Assembly (NCBI GenBank): GCA_022796015.1
Contig: JAAWHU010000041.1
Coordinates: 1-32,129, forward strand
DNA length: 32,129 nucleotides
Reading direction: 5' to 3'
Source of the DNA: Hungatella sp.
GTDB taxonomy: Bacteria > Bacillota > Clostridia > Lachnospirales > Lachnospiraceae
Position numbers and translations under genes: made by a program. Below are positions 9,286 through 16,776 of this stretch, piece after piece; positions within the stretch are counted from its first letter, which is position 1, and each line of letters begins with the position of its first letter. The notes under the pieces were generated by a model. That model worked only from the letters and a program-made list of their open reading frames with translations, did no database searches and had not been told where the DNA came from.

Positions 9286-9316
9286 GCGACACCTGTGTCA
9301 TAATACCATGTGTCGC
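9286..9316. promoter_or_regulatory. Palindrome spanning the hybrid-kinase -10 box
   Basis: GCGACAC (9286-9292) and GTGTCGC (9310-9316) are perfect inverted arms separated by 17 bp. A nested GACAC/GTGTC pair lies at 9288-9299. The -10 of the kinase promoter (9300-9305) lies inside, so a bound dimer could block or shape transcription. It could also act as a leader hairpin. The regulator is unknown. Confidence 0.45.
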
Positions 9317-9328
9317 CAATCACGTCAA
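9300..9328 (-). promoter_or_regulatory. Promoter of the hybrid kinase gene
   Basis: On the minus strand TTGACG (9328-9323) and TATTAT (9305-9300) are 17 bp apart, each matching the SigA consensus at 5 of 6 positions. The leader to the ATG at 9189 would be about 105 nt. Confidence 0.7.
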
Positions 9329-9362
9329 TATAGGAGTTGAGTAGGGATTTTGTCCGGCAGAA

Positions 9363-10379
9363 CTACAGGGCACGGCAGCTGCCTCTTTTCACAATTATAT
9401 AAGGAAATTGTACGGTCACATTGGAGGTATGGCCCCCGTTCACCCGGTCTAAAAGCATGACTACGGCCATTTTTCCCATTTCCTCCAAGGGGACGCGGAC
9501 ACTGGACAGCATGGGGTCCGTGTACTGAACATTCTCTACATCATTGACGCCAATCAGTGAGATATCTCCCGGAACATCCACTCCCCGGTCCCGGCAGGCT
9601 TTTAAGGCTCCAATGGAGACCATATCGTTGGCGCAGAATACGGCGGTCAGGCCGGGGGCTTTATCCAGAAGCCGAATCATTCCCTGATAGCCGCCTTCCA
9701 TGGAGAGAATGGTGTCATCAACGATGTAGCGGCTGTCAGACGGAAGGGCCAGGTCGGCAACGGCCTGCTGATAGCCGCGCAGACGTCCCTCCGAGCTTCC
9801 TATAAAACCGATATTTCTGTGGTTAAGAGAGTGGAGATAGCGGATCACGGTCTGGGCGATCTCGTAGCTGTTGCACACAATCTGGTCGCAGGAGGCGTCT
9901 AAAATATTGAGGCCGATATAGATGGTCTTTTTAAAATAGGCCTGCAGCCGTTCCAAAAGAGCGGATTTAAACCGTCCGATAATCACCAGGCAGTCGGCGG
10001 GAGTGTCAGACAGCATGGGCGTCAGCGCTCCGGGTACATCTAAGGCAGCGGCGGAAAAGGTGTAGCGGAGGATGTAGTTGTGTTTAAAGGCCTCCTGCTC
10101 AACGCTCTCTAAAATTTTCGTATAAAAGGGATCGTCCTTGGATTCCTGGGGTGCAACCGCAAAGACACAGTATAAAAACTTTGGCTCAGGAGTATTCTGC
10201 GTACTGTTTTCCCGGAGCCGGCATGCTGCCTGATTCGGAATATAGCCTTGTCTTTTAGCGGTCTCCCAGATTTTTCGTTGCAGTTCTTTTCCGGCAGCCG
10301 ATGGGGTCTGGGAATTAAGGACCCGCGATACGGTGGAGATGGAGACCCCCAGTTCGGCTGCGATATCTTTTAATGCCAT
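9363..10379 (-). CDS. LacI-family transcriptional regulator, 338 aa
   Basis: Residues 1-22 are a canonical LacI helix-turn-helix (ALKDIAAELGVSISTVSRVL). A hinge follows and then a periplasmic-binding-protein-like effector domain (about 60-335) with the typical VFCANDMVSIGALKA and ISLIGVNDVE segments. The start is the ATG at 10379, which has GAGGTG 6 nt upstream and puts the helix-turn-helix at the N-terminus as usual. An in-frame start 13 codons earlier has no support. The gene is divergent from the racemase-transporter-dehydrogenase operon, so it is the obvious candidate regulator of that operon and of itself. The effector is probably the imported substrate or a product of it, which is inference. 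It could alternatively act on the kinase-chemoreceptor genes downstream. Confidence 0.95.
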   Translation of the reverse strand: MALKDIAAELGVSISTVSRVLNSQTPSAAGKELQRKIWETAKRQGYIPNQAACRLRENSTQNTPEPKFLYCVFAVAPQESKDDPFYTKILESVEQEAFKHNYILRYTFSAAALDVPGALTPMLSDTPADCLVIIGRFKSALLERLQAYFKKTIYIGLNILDASCDQIVCNSYEIAQTVIRYLHSLNHRNIGFIGSSEGRLRGYQQAVADLALPSDSRYIVDDTILSMEGGYQGMIRLLDKAPGLTAVFCANDMVSIGALKACRDRGVDVPGDISLIGVNDVENVQYTDPMLSSVRVPLEEMGKMAVVMLLDRVNGGHTSNVTVQFPYIIVKRGSCRAL

Positions 10380-10431
10380 AACATTCACCTCAAGATTTGT
10401 ATGAAACAAGGATACCACAAAAAAAAGAAAA

Positions 10432-10462
10432 AGTATATGGAATTTCCACAGCGCTTTCCCAA
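10432..10462 (-). promoter_or_regulatory. Candidate regulator promoter with cre-like site
   Basis: On the minus strand TTGGGA (10462-10457) and TATACT (10437-10432) are 19 bp apart, a slightly long spacing. The spacer contains the palindromic core AGCGCT (10450-10455) within GGAAAGCGCTGTGG, which resembles a catabolite-responsive (CcpA) or other LacI-family operator. A bound protein there would repress the regulator gene. Confidence 0.35.
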
Positions 10463-10610
10463 GCCATTCCCAAAGTTAGGACCTATGGCGTTTGTGTAAA
10501 ATTTACGCAAATAACACAAAAATAAACAAATGAAAGAAATGAGAAATAATAAAAGTACCATAAATTATTATTAAAAAACCAAATATTACCTACAATTTTG
10601 CCATACAAAG

Positions 10611-10620
10611 CAAACGTTTG
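10611..10620. promoter_or_regulatory. Candidate LacI-type operator
   Basis: CAAACGTTTG is a perfect 10-bp palindrome with the central CG typical of LacI-family operators. It lies 32 bp upstream of the operon's -35 box. That position would suit upstream looping, activation or autorepression better than simple promoter blockade. Confidence 0.45.
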
Positions 10621-10652
10621 TTAAAATATTTGCCTATTTTTTCTCAAAAATG

Positions 10653-10681
10653 TTGACTTAGACAAGAAAATATGCAATAAT
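10653..10681 (+). promoter_or_regulatory. Promoter of the racemase-transporter operon
   Basis: TTGACT (10653-10658) and AATAAT (10676-10681) are separated by 17 bp, each 5 of 6 to SigA consensus. Transcription would begin near 10688, leaving a leader of about 65 nt before the TTG start. Confidence 0.7.
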
Positions 10682-10752
10682 ACAAAAGAAAAATAACAAC
10701 AAATAACACAAAAATTTGCAGATTCTTATGCAAAATGACGGAGGGGCGCAAA

Positions 10753-12243
10753 TTGAAACATTTCGAGTTTGAATATGGCGAGGGAACCATGGGGGCCGAG
10801 CTGCCGGATAATACGGATGTGTTTATCCCCGGAGTGACCGTTCCCGATCCGGCCTTTATTCCGGAGGCTGAATTGGAAGCTGCTTACAGGGACAGCCTGG
10901 CTCATCCCATTGGTATGCCGCCTGTGAGAAGGCTGGTAAAAAAGGGCAGCAGGGTAGTCTTTATTATTCCCGACCGGGTCAAGGGCGGCGAGCAGCCTAC
11001 GAGCCACAGAAAGGTAGCTGTCCGCTGTCTTCTTGAGGAACTATATGAAGCCGGAGTGGAGAAGAAGGATATTCTATTTATTATTTCTAACGGTCTCCAT
11101 CCCAGGAGCACGGACAAGGATGCCCTGGCTCTTTTCGGGCCGCAGCTCTTTGGAGAGTTCTGGCATACAGGCCAGATCATCAGCCATGATTCCGAAGATC
11201 TTGACCACATGGTGGATTTAGGGCTGACGGACCGGGGGGATCCGGTGTTTATCAACAAGTATGTTTATGACGCGGATCTTCCTATTCTCATCGGCCATGT
11301 CCAGGGGAATCCTTATGGAGGCTACTCGGGAGGCTATAAACACAGCGCCACGGGAATCAGCAACTGGAAGAGCATTGCCAGCCACCATGTCCCGGCGGTT
11401 ATGCATCGGGATGATTTTACACCTGTGAACAACACAAGCCTGATGCGCAGCAAATTTGACGAGATCTCCATGAAGATGGAGGAGGCCATGGGGCATCCCT
11501 TTTTCTGCTGCGATGCGGTCCTGGATTCCAGAAACCGGCAGATTGCGATTTTTTCCGGGTATGCAGGGGAGATGATGAAAAAATCCTGGGAGGTGGCGGA
11601 TAAGAGGACCTATGTTCACTGGGCCGAGAAAAAGTATGATGTTCTGGTGTTCGGCATGCCCCAGAAGTTTCACTACGGAGACGGTATGGGAACCAACCCC
11701 ATTATGATGATGCAGGCCTTGTCCGCTCAGGTGCTGCGCTTTAAGCGGATTATGAGCAGCAACTGTGTGATTATCTGTTCCAGCCTCTGCAATGGATTTT
11801 TCAATGACAAACGCTGGCCCTATCTGAAGGAATGTTATGAGTGGTTTCAGCATGACGGCATGAATGAACTGCCGGACATGAACCGTCTGGGTGAATATTT
11901 TGCTACAAACGAGGAATATATACGGAAGTACCGGTTTGCCAATGCATTTCACCCCTTCCACGGCTTTTCCATGATGAGCTGCGGCCATATTGCGGAGATG
12001 AATACCAGTGCCATCTACATCGTGGGGGCTAAGGAACCGGGATATGCCCGGGGCATGGGCTTAAAGACAAGAGCCAGCTTCGAGGAGGCCCTGGAGGACG
12101 CAAAGAAAAAATATGTGGGCTCGTCTCCCCATATTTTGGCCCTGCCTCTGACCTTCAAGGTTCCGTCGGTTCACTTGGGGATGAAGGATCCTTCAAAGGA
12201 TGGGATGGATGCCTATGGGCATACTCCGTGCTCCTGCGGCTGA
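10753..12243 (+). CDS. LarA-like nickel-pincer hydroxyacid racemase family protein (DUF2088), 496 aa
   Basis: The family interconverts stereoisomers of 2-hydroxyacids (lactate, malate and others) using a nickel-pincer nucleotide bound to a lysine. Here the lysine is probably K196 in GGYSGGYKHSATG. H212, 16 residues later, fits the nickel-ligand histidine, H116 (NGLHPRS) fits one catalytic histidine, and D74 (IPDRVK) fits the conserved acid. The second catalytic histidine is not in its usual place (N186, with H182 nearby). At 496 aa it is longer than lactate racemase (about 425). The start is the TTG at 10753, with GGAGG (10740-10744) 8 nt upstream. The ATG at 10735 lacks a site and overlaps this one. 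It is the first gene of the operon. No larB/C/E cofactor genes are nearby, so the cofactor must be made elsewhere. The substrate is unknown. Confidence 0.8.
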   Translation: MKHFEFEYGEGTMGAELPDNTDVFIPGVTVPDPAFIPEAELEAAYRDSLAHPIGMPPVRRLVKKGSRVVFIIPDRVKGGEQPTSHRKVAVRCLLEELYEAGVEKKDILFIISNGLHPRSTDKDALALFGPQLFGEFWHTGQIISHDSEDLDHMVDLGLTDRGDPVFINKYVYDADLPILIGHVQGNPYGGYSGGYKHSATGISNWKSIASHHVPAVMHRDDFTPVNNTSLMRSKFDEISMKMEEAMGHPFFCCDAVLDSRNRQIAIFSGYAGEMMKKSWEVADKRTYVHWAEKKYDVLVFGMPQKFHYGDGMGTNPIMMMQALSAQVLRFKRIMSSNCVIICSSLCNGFFNDKRWPYLKECYEWFQHDGMNELPDMNRLGEYFATNEEYIRKYRFANAFHPFHGFSMMSCGHIAEMNTSAIYIVGAKEPGYARGMGLKTRASFEEALEDAKKKYVGSSPHILALPLTFKVPSVHLGMKDPSKDGMDAYGHTPCSCG

Positions 12244-12313
12244 TACGGGCCGGCTTTTTGAGCTTTGCAAGATCTAACAATCATGAATAGTAAAATAGTA
12301 AAGGAGAGATATT

Positions 12314-13501
12314 ATGAAAAAAAATTTAAATCGTCGGATGGCGGCAGCCCTTGCAGCTGTAATGCTGGCAGGCTCTTTGACTGCTTGTGGAAATTCTTCA
12401 GATTCTGCCAAGACCACCACAGCCCAGACTACGGCAGCAGGATCCGATACCCAGGCTCCGGCGGCAGGCGGTGAGAAGACGGCAGAAGGGGAAACTACCT
12501 TGGGCATTGCGCCGCTGGCTGAGAGAACCACATTAAGCATCGGCTTTTTTGCAGGCTCTGCCCACTCCATGCCCTGGTATGTGGCGGACAAGATGGGATT
12601 CTTTGATGAGCTGAACATTGATGTGGAGTATCAGTCCTTTACTGGCGGCCCGGCTATGATGGAGGCCAGCGCGGACTGGGATGTCAGCGATGTAGGAGCC
12701 CCCGGCGTATTAAACGGCATGAAAAATTACGACATCAACATGATCGGCATAAGCGACAACGAGTTTAACACGGCCTTGTTTGTGCGCCCGGACACCGACC
12801 TTGCAAAGGAGCCGGGAAATCCGGAGAACTGGCGGGGGAAAAAGGTGCTTTTAAACCGCGGGACCACATTGCAGTACATGTTTATGCAGTATATGAACAG
12901 TATCGGAATCACGGATCTGGATGCCTATGACATACAGATTGTGGATACGGCCGTAGGAACCTGCCTGACCGCTTTCCAGACCGGCGAGGGAGACGCTATG
13001 TGCGTGTGGAACGCATTTGCATGTCAGGCCGAGGAGGATGGGGATGTCCGGGTTACTGATATCGGAAAGATGGGCTTAAACAACATTTCCGGCCTCTGCG
13101 CCACAAAGGATGCTTTGGAGAACAAGACTGATCTTGTAAAGACTGCTTATCAGGTATATTACAGGACCTGGGAGTGGTGCCAGGAGAATGATGAGAACAT
13201 GGAGAAGGCTGTAGAGCTGTTTATGGAATCCTGTGATGATGAGGGAATCGCTGTCACTGAAATAACGGCAAGGCGGCTCATTGAGGAATATCAGTGCATG
13301 AGCCTTGACGAGATGATTGCCTCCATGACGACGCAGGAGGACGACAGGAACGGCAGCGGAACAAAAGTCACCAATGCTACAAACCAGCTGTTTGAAACCC
13401 TTGATTTCTTTATCACCTTAGGCAACTACACGGAGGAGGACCGTCAGATGATTCTGGACAAGGGACTGGTCAATGCCTCGATTGCAGAGAGCTTAAAGTA
13501 G
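12314..13501 (+). CDS. ABC transporter substrate-binding lipoprotein (SsuA/NMT1-like), 395 aa
   Basis: The first 24 residues are a lipoprotein signal (basic start, hydrophobic core) ending in the lipobox LTAC with C25 as the lipidated cysteine. A Ser/Thr/Ala-rich linker follows to about residue 65. From there the protein resembles the NMT1/SsuA-type class II binding proteins (MPWYVADKMGFFDELNIDVEY, FTGGPAMMEA, then WDVSDVGAPG), which bind sulfonates, thiamine precursors and other small anions. It would capture the operon's substrate outside the membrane. AGGAGA lies 7 nt before the ATG. A terminator-like hairpin after this gene probably makes it more abundant than the permeases. The ligand cannot be predicted. 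Confidence 0.92.
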   Translation: MKKNLNRRMAAALAAVMLAGSLTACGNSSDSAKTTTAQTTAAGSDTQAPAAGGEKTAEGETTLGIAPLAERTTLSIGFFAGSAHSMPWYVADKMGFFDELNIDVEYQSFTGGPAMMEASADWDVSDVGAPGVLNGMKNYDINMIGISDNEFNTALFVRPDTDLAKEPGNPENWRGKKVLLNRGTTLQYMFMQYMNSIGITDLDAYDIQIVDTAVGTCLTAFQTGEGDAMCVWNAFACQAEEDGDVRVTDIGKMGLNNISGLCATKDALENKTDLVKTAYQVYYRTWEWCQENDENMEKAVELFMESCDDEGIAVTEITARRLIEEYQCMSLDEMIASMTTQEDDRNGSGTKVTNATNQLFETLDFFITLGNYTEEDRQMILDKGLVNASIAESLK

Positions 13502-13537
13502 GCAAGCCTGTAACGTAAAACAGGAGGAATGGAAGGA

Positions 13538-13570
13538 GGGACCGCATTTTCATGAGAGCGGTCCCTTTTT
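13538..13570 (+). terminator. Intra-operon hairpin with U-tract
   Basis: GGGACCGC (13538-13545) pairs with GCGGTCCC (13558-13565) around a 12-nt loop and is followed by TTTTT (13566-13570). It stands between the binding protein and the first permease, which has its own AGGAGG site just after. It probably acts as a partial terminator that sets an excess of binding protein, or as an mRNA 3' stabiliser. Confidence 0.75.
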
Positions 13571-13594
13571 GCCATATATAAGGAGGTTATCACT

Positions 13595-14437
13595 ATGAAC
13601 GACAGCGAAAAAGCAGTACAAAGGCTTACCAACGAGGAGCGGGTCGCAAAGGTGCAGCGGGAAAAAAAGAAAACCGCGTTTCAGCTCACCATGCTCTCGG
13701 TGATCGGTGTTCTGACCTTTCTGCTTCTGTGGCAGCTGGCTGTGGCGGCCGGCCTTCTCCCCAGCCGGTATGTTCCTATGCCGTCCAAGGTGGTGGAGTT
13801 GTTTTTCCTGAAATGGACAGACCCCAATCCCGATGGAGCGGTTTTGGGAGCACACATTATATCCAGCCTGCAGGTAGCCCTGTCCGGCTTTTTTCTGGCA
13901 GTGGCGGTCGGAGTGCCTTTGGGTCTGACCATGGGCTGGTTTAGGGGCTTTGACAGCTTTATGCGGCCTATTTTCGAGATTCTCCGCCCGATTCCGCCGG
14001 TGTCCTGGATCCCCATTACCATCATATGGCTGGGGCTGGGCTTAAAGGCAAAGGCATTTATCGTATTTTTCTCCGCGTTTGTTCCCTGCGTTATCAACGC
14101 CTACACGGGAATCCGGCAGACAAGCGTGACCCTCATCAATGTGGCGAAAATCTGCGGGGCCTCAAACTTTACTACCTTCAGGACCATAGGGATCCCCTCC
14201 GCCATGACCATGACCTTTGCCGGGATCCGGGTTGCCCTGGGCAATGCATGGGCCACGCTGGTTGCGGCGGAGATGCTGGCGGCCAATGTGGGACTGGGCT
14301 ACATGATTCAGCAGGGCAGGCAGTTTGCCAGGCCGGATATTATTATTCTGGGGATTGTGGTAATCGGAATGCTGGGCGTAATCTTTACCTGGCTTCTGGG
14401 CCGCGTGGAAGGAAAGGTTCTTGGGTGGAAAAAATGA
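13595..14437 (+). CDS. ABC transporter permease 1 (SsuC/TauC-like), 280 aa
   Basis: This is an inner-membrane permease of the binding-protein-dependent type. There is a charged cytoplasmic N-terminus (about 1-28), then about six membrane segments, the first near 30-52. The coupling (EAA) loop is in AKICGASNFTTFRTIGIPSA, followed by FAGIRVALGNAWATLVAAEM, a signature of the nitrate/sulfonate/taurine permease group. AGGAGG lies 8 nt upstream of the ATG. Its stop overlaps the start of permease 2 (ATGA at 14434-14437). Together with permease 2, which is clearly different in sequence, it should form a heterodimeric channel. Confidence 0.93.
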   Translation: MNDSEKAVQRLTNEERVAKVQREKKKTAFQLTMLSVIGVLTFLLLWQLAVAAGLLPSRYVPMPSKVVELFFLKWTDPNPDGAVLGAHIISSLQVALSGFFLAVAVGVPLGLTMGWFRGFDSFMRPIFEILRPIPPVSWIPITIIWLGLGLKAKAFIVFFSAFVPCVINAYTGIRQTSVTLINVAKICGASNFTTFRTIGIPSAMTMTFAGIRVALGNAWATLVAAEMLAANVGLGYMIQQGRQFARPDIIILGIVVIGMLGVIFTWLLGRVEGKVLGWKK

Positions 14438-15255
14438 AAAAACAAAAAGAAGAAGTGTTTCTCAGTCAATATGAGCGCAGGGAGCTTATGCAGAACCGTC
14501 TGTATAAGGTTCTCCCTGCCGCTGCAATCCTGCTGCTGCTTTTTCTGTGGGTTATGGTTTCAAAGGATCCGGTATCGAAATTTCCTGCTCCCTCAGCAGT
14601 GTGGCAGCGTTATCTGAAGCTTTTGGACCGTCCCATCAAAAACCTGGGACTGTTCGGGCATATCTGGGCAAGCTTGCAGAGGGTGTTCATCGCATTGGGG
14701 GCGGCCTGGGCGATAGGCATTTCCTTTGGAATCCTCATTGGATGGAACAAGAAGGCCAATGCCCTTTTTGGCCCTATTTTCACGGCCTTCAGGGCAGTGC
14801 CGCCTCTGGCCTGGGTTCCTCTTGTAACCATGTGGTTTGGAATCGGGGAATTCCCCAAGATCCTCATCGTCTTTGTAGGCGCCCTGATGCCGGTTGTGGT
14901 CAACACCCAGGCGGGAATAGCCAACGTACAGAAGGAATACATGGATATCGGTGTGATCTTTCACGCCAACAACAGGCAGATGCTTTTGGAGATCGCCATT
15001 CCATCGGCCCTTGACGCAATCTTTGCCGGAATCCGCAACTCAACCTCCGCAGGCTGGATGGTGGTTCTTGCCGCCGAGATGCTGGGAGGAAAATCCGGCG
15101 TGGGATTTTTGATCGTGCGGGGTATGGACTCGGGAGATTATCCCCTGTGCCTGCTCTCCATGATCTGCATTGGTGTGGTAGGATATTTCCTGGCCATTAT
15201 CATTCAATTTTTAGAAAGGATCATCTGCCCATGGACAGCAAAAAAGTCAAACTGA
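14434..15255 (+). CDS. ABC transporter permease 2 (SsuC/TauC-like), 273 aa
   Basis: It has the same family layout as permease 1 but diverged: a cytoplasmic N-terminus, TM1 (about 24-44), about six membrane segments in total, and the coupling loop in GVIFHANNRQMLLEIAIPSA followed by FAGIRNSTSAGWMVVLAAEM. The coding frame stays open far upstream inside permease 1, but family length and the overlapping ATGA with the previous stop place the start at 14434. A GTG at 14425 is a possible alternative. Its end overlaps the first ATPase by 25 nt. The tight coupling to permease 1 supports equal production of the two different subunits. Confidence 0.92.
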   Translation: MKKQKEEVFLSQYERRELMQNRLYKVLPAAAILLLLFLWVMVSKDPVSKFPAPSAVWQRYLKLLDRPIKNLGLFGHIWASLQRVFIALGAAWAIGISFGILIGWNKKANALFGPIFTAFRAVPPLAWVPLVTMWFGIGEFPKILIVFVGALMPVVVNTQAGIANVQKEYMDIGVIFHANNRQMLLEIAIPSALDAIFAGIRNSTSAGWMVVLAAEMLGGKSGVGFLIVRGMDSGDYPLCLLSMICIGVVGYFLAIIIQFLERIICPWTAKKSN

Positions 15256-15992
15256 AATTGGAGCATATCTCCCAGAGCTATATTGTAAACAATCAGGTGT
15301 TTGATGCGGCAGTGGACGTATCAATGGAGGTGCGGGATTCGGAATTTTTGGTGATTCTGGGGCCGGGCCGGTGCGGAAAGACCATCCTTCTCAACATGAT
15401 CGCAGGCCTTGAGAAGCCTGTGGACGGAAGGATCCTTCTGGATGGGGAGGAAGTAAAGGGAAGTGACGAGAGGATCGGAATGGTTTTCCAGAAGCGGGCT
15501 CTGATGCCCTGGAAGACGGTTATGGAGAACGTGGAGTTCGGGCCGAAGATCAAAGGCATAGCCAAGGGCCCCAGGCGGGAGACGGCTCAGAAATATATTA
15601 ACCTGGTGGGCCTGGAGGGCTTCGAGAAAAGCTATCCTGACCAGCTGTCCGGAGGAATGAAGCAGCGTGTCAGCATTGCCAGGGCTTATGCCAATAACCC
15701 GGAGATCCTTTTGATGGACGAACCCTTCGGAGCCCTGGATGCTCAGACCCGATATTCCATGGAGGAGGAAGTGCAGCGGATCTGGGAGACAGAGAAGAGG
15801 ACTGTGGTCTTTGTCACCAACAACATTGAGGAAGCCTTGTATCTTGCAGACCGAATCGTCCTTCTGTCCAACTGCCCGGCCCATGTGAAGGCAGTGTACG
15901 AGGTGAATCTGCCGCGTCCAAGGAACACCATAGATCCGGAATTTCTGCGTCTGCGCCGGGAAATCTCCGACAATACGGATTTGGCGCTGTGA
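15231..15992 (+). CDS. ABC transporter ATPase 1, degenerate Walker A and H-loop, 253 aa
   Basis: An SsuB/TauB-type nucleotide-binding subunit. The Walker A region reads GPGRCGKT (44-51), with R47 where glycine is expected. The Q-loop (MVFQKRALMPWKTV), the signature LSGGMKQR (139-146) and Walker B (LLMDEPFGALD) are intact. The H-loop has N197 instead of histidine (VTNNIEEA). So it supplies a good signature but a poor ATP-binding and hydrolysis half-site. The start at 15231 has AAAGGA about 10 nt upstream and lies inside permease 2. The open frame before it has no family match. It should pair with ATPase 2. These changes could be sequencing errors, but two independent ones in the same functional half-site make that unlikely. 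Confidence 0.92.
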   Translation: MDSKKVKLKLEHISQSYIVNNQVFDAAVDVSMEVRDSEFLVILGPGRCGKTILLNMIAGLEKPVDGRILLDGEEVKGSDERIGMVFQKRALMPWKTVMENVEFGPKIKGIAKGPRRETAQKYINLVGLEGFEKSYPDQLSGGMKQRVSIARAYANNPEILLMDEPFGALDAQTRYSMEEEVQRIWETEKRTVVFVTNNIEEALYLADRIVLLSNCPAHVKAVYEVNLPRPRNTIDPEFLRLRREISDNTDLAL

Positions 15993-16009
15993 TGGGAGGA
16001 GAGGGCCAT

Positions 16010-16756
16010 ATGAGCGATAACCAATATAAAGTAGAAGTGAAGAACCTGACGAAAAATTTCGGCAGCCTGAAGGTGTTAAACGATATTTCCTTTCATATTA
16101 AAAAGGGCGAGTTTGTGTGTATCGTGGGTCCTACGGGATGTGGGAAAACCACGTTTTTGAATCTGCTGACCCGCATCTACATGCCTACTAAGGGTGATCT
16201 TTTTATCGATGGGGAGAGTGCAGACCCGAAGAAACATAATCTGGCTTTTGTCTTCCAGGAGCCATCGGCCCTGCCGTGGAAGACGGTGGAGCAGAACCTG
16301 CGGTTCGGCCTGGAGTTAAAGAAGCTTCCTAAGGAGGAGATCGACAGGAGGGTGGAAAACATCATCAAGCTTATGGGGTTAGAGCAGTTCCGCAATTCCT
16401 ATCCTCATCAGCTGTCTGTCTCCACGGAGCAGCGGATTATCATCGGGCGGGCCTTTGCCATGAACCCGGATCTGCTCCTTATGGACGAGCCTTATGGGCA
16501 GATGGACATTAAGCTGAGGTTTTACTTGGAGGACGAGGTGCTGCGGCTCTGGAAAGAGACTAAAGCCACGGTCCTGTTCATCACCCACAACATTGAGGAA
16601 GCGGTATACCTGGCAGAAAGGGTACTGATCCTTTCCAACAAGCCCACAACCATCAAAGAGGATTTGACCATCAGCCTGCCAAGGCCCCGGGACGTAACAT
16701 CTCCCGAATTTATTGAGAAACGACAGTATATTACCGATCAGATCAAGTGGTGGTAG
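16010..16756 (+). CDS. ABC transporter ATPase 2, degenerate signature motif, 248 aa
   Basis: An SsuB/TauB-type ATPase with a good Walker A (GPTGCGKT, 40-47), Q-loop (FVFQEPSALPWKTV), Walker B (LLMDEPYGQMD) and H-loop H193 (ITHNIEEA). The signature motif, however, is LSVSTEQR (135-142) instead of LSGGxxQR. Its defect is complementary to that of ATPase 1. The start is the ATG at 16010, preceded by GGGAGGAG with a normal gap. In-frame GTG and ATG codons at 15989 and 15992 overlap the previous stop or lie before the site and are unlikely. The gap to the dehydrogenase gene is 20 nt. Confidence 0.92.
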   Translation: MSDNQYKVEVKNLTKNFGSLKVLNDISFHIKKGEFVCIVGPTGCGKTTFLNLLTRIYMPTKGDLFIDGESADPKKHNLAFVFQEPSALPWKTVEQNLRFGLELKKLPKEEIDRRVENIIKLMGLEQFRNSYPHQLSVSTEQRIIIGRAFAMNPDLLLMDEPYGQMDIKLRFYLEDEVLRLWKETKATVLFITHNIEEAVYLAERVLILSNKPTTIKEDLTISLPRPRDVTSPEFIEKRQYITDQIKWW

Positions 16757-16776
16757 CATAAGAGAGGAGCGGACCA

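Larger units (their letters stand above)
10508..10715 (+). repeat. Direct repeat pair in the control region
   Basis: CAAATAACACAAAAAT occurs at 10508-10523 and again, identically, at 10700-10715, flanking the palindrome and promoter. The sequence is A-rich, so chance is possible. If functional it could be a paired protein-binding site. Confidence 0.35.
10380..10752. promoter_or_regulatory. 373-bp divergent control region between lacI-type gene and operon
   Basis: This AT-rich stretch contains no gene. It holds a candidate promoter for the regulator on the minus strand, two CG-centred palindromes of the kind LacI proteins bind, a repeated 16-bp A-rich sequence, and a strong plus-strand promoter. 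All of these are listed separately. Confidence 0.7.

Noticed and set aside
13502..13594. Riboswitch before permease 1
   Set aside because: Only a simple terminator hairpin is visible. There is no room or conserved pattern for an aptamer.
14026..14433. Long N-terminal extension of permease 2
   Set aside because: The extension overlaps permease 1 in another frame, has low-complexity Cys/Gly/Arg-rich content and no family match. The ATGA overlap gives a normal-length permease.
15147..15230. Longer start for ATPase 1
   Set aside because: It lies inside permease 2 and adds residues not seen in this ATPase family. The ATG at 15231 gives the usual length.
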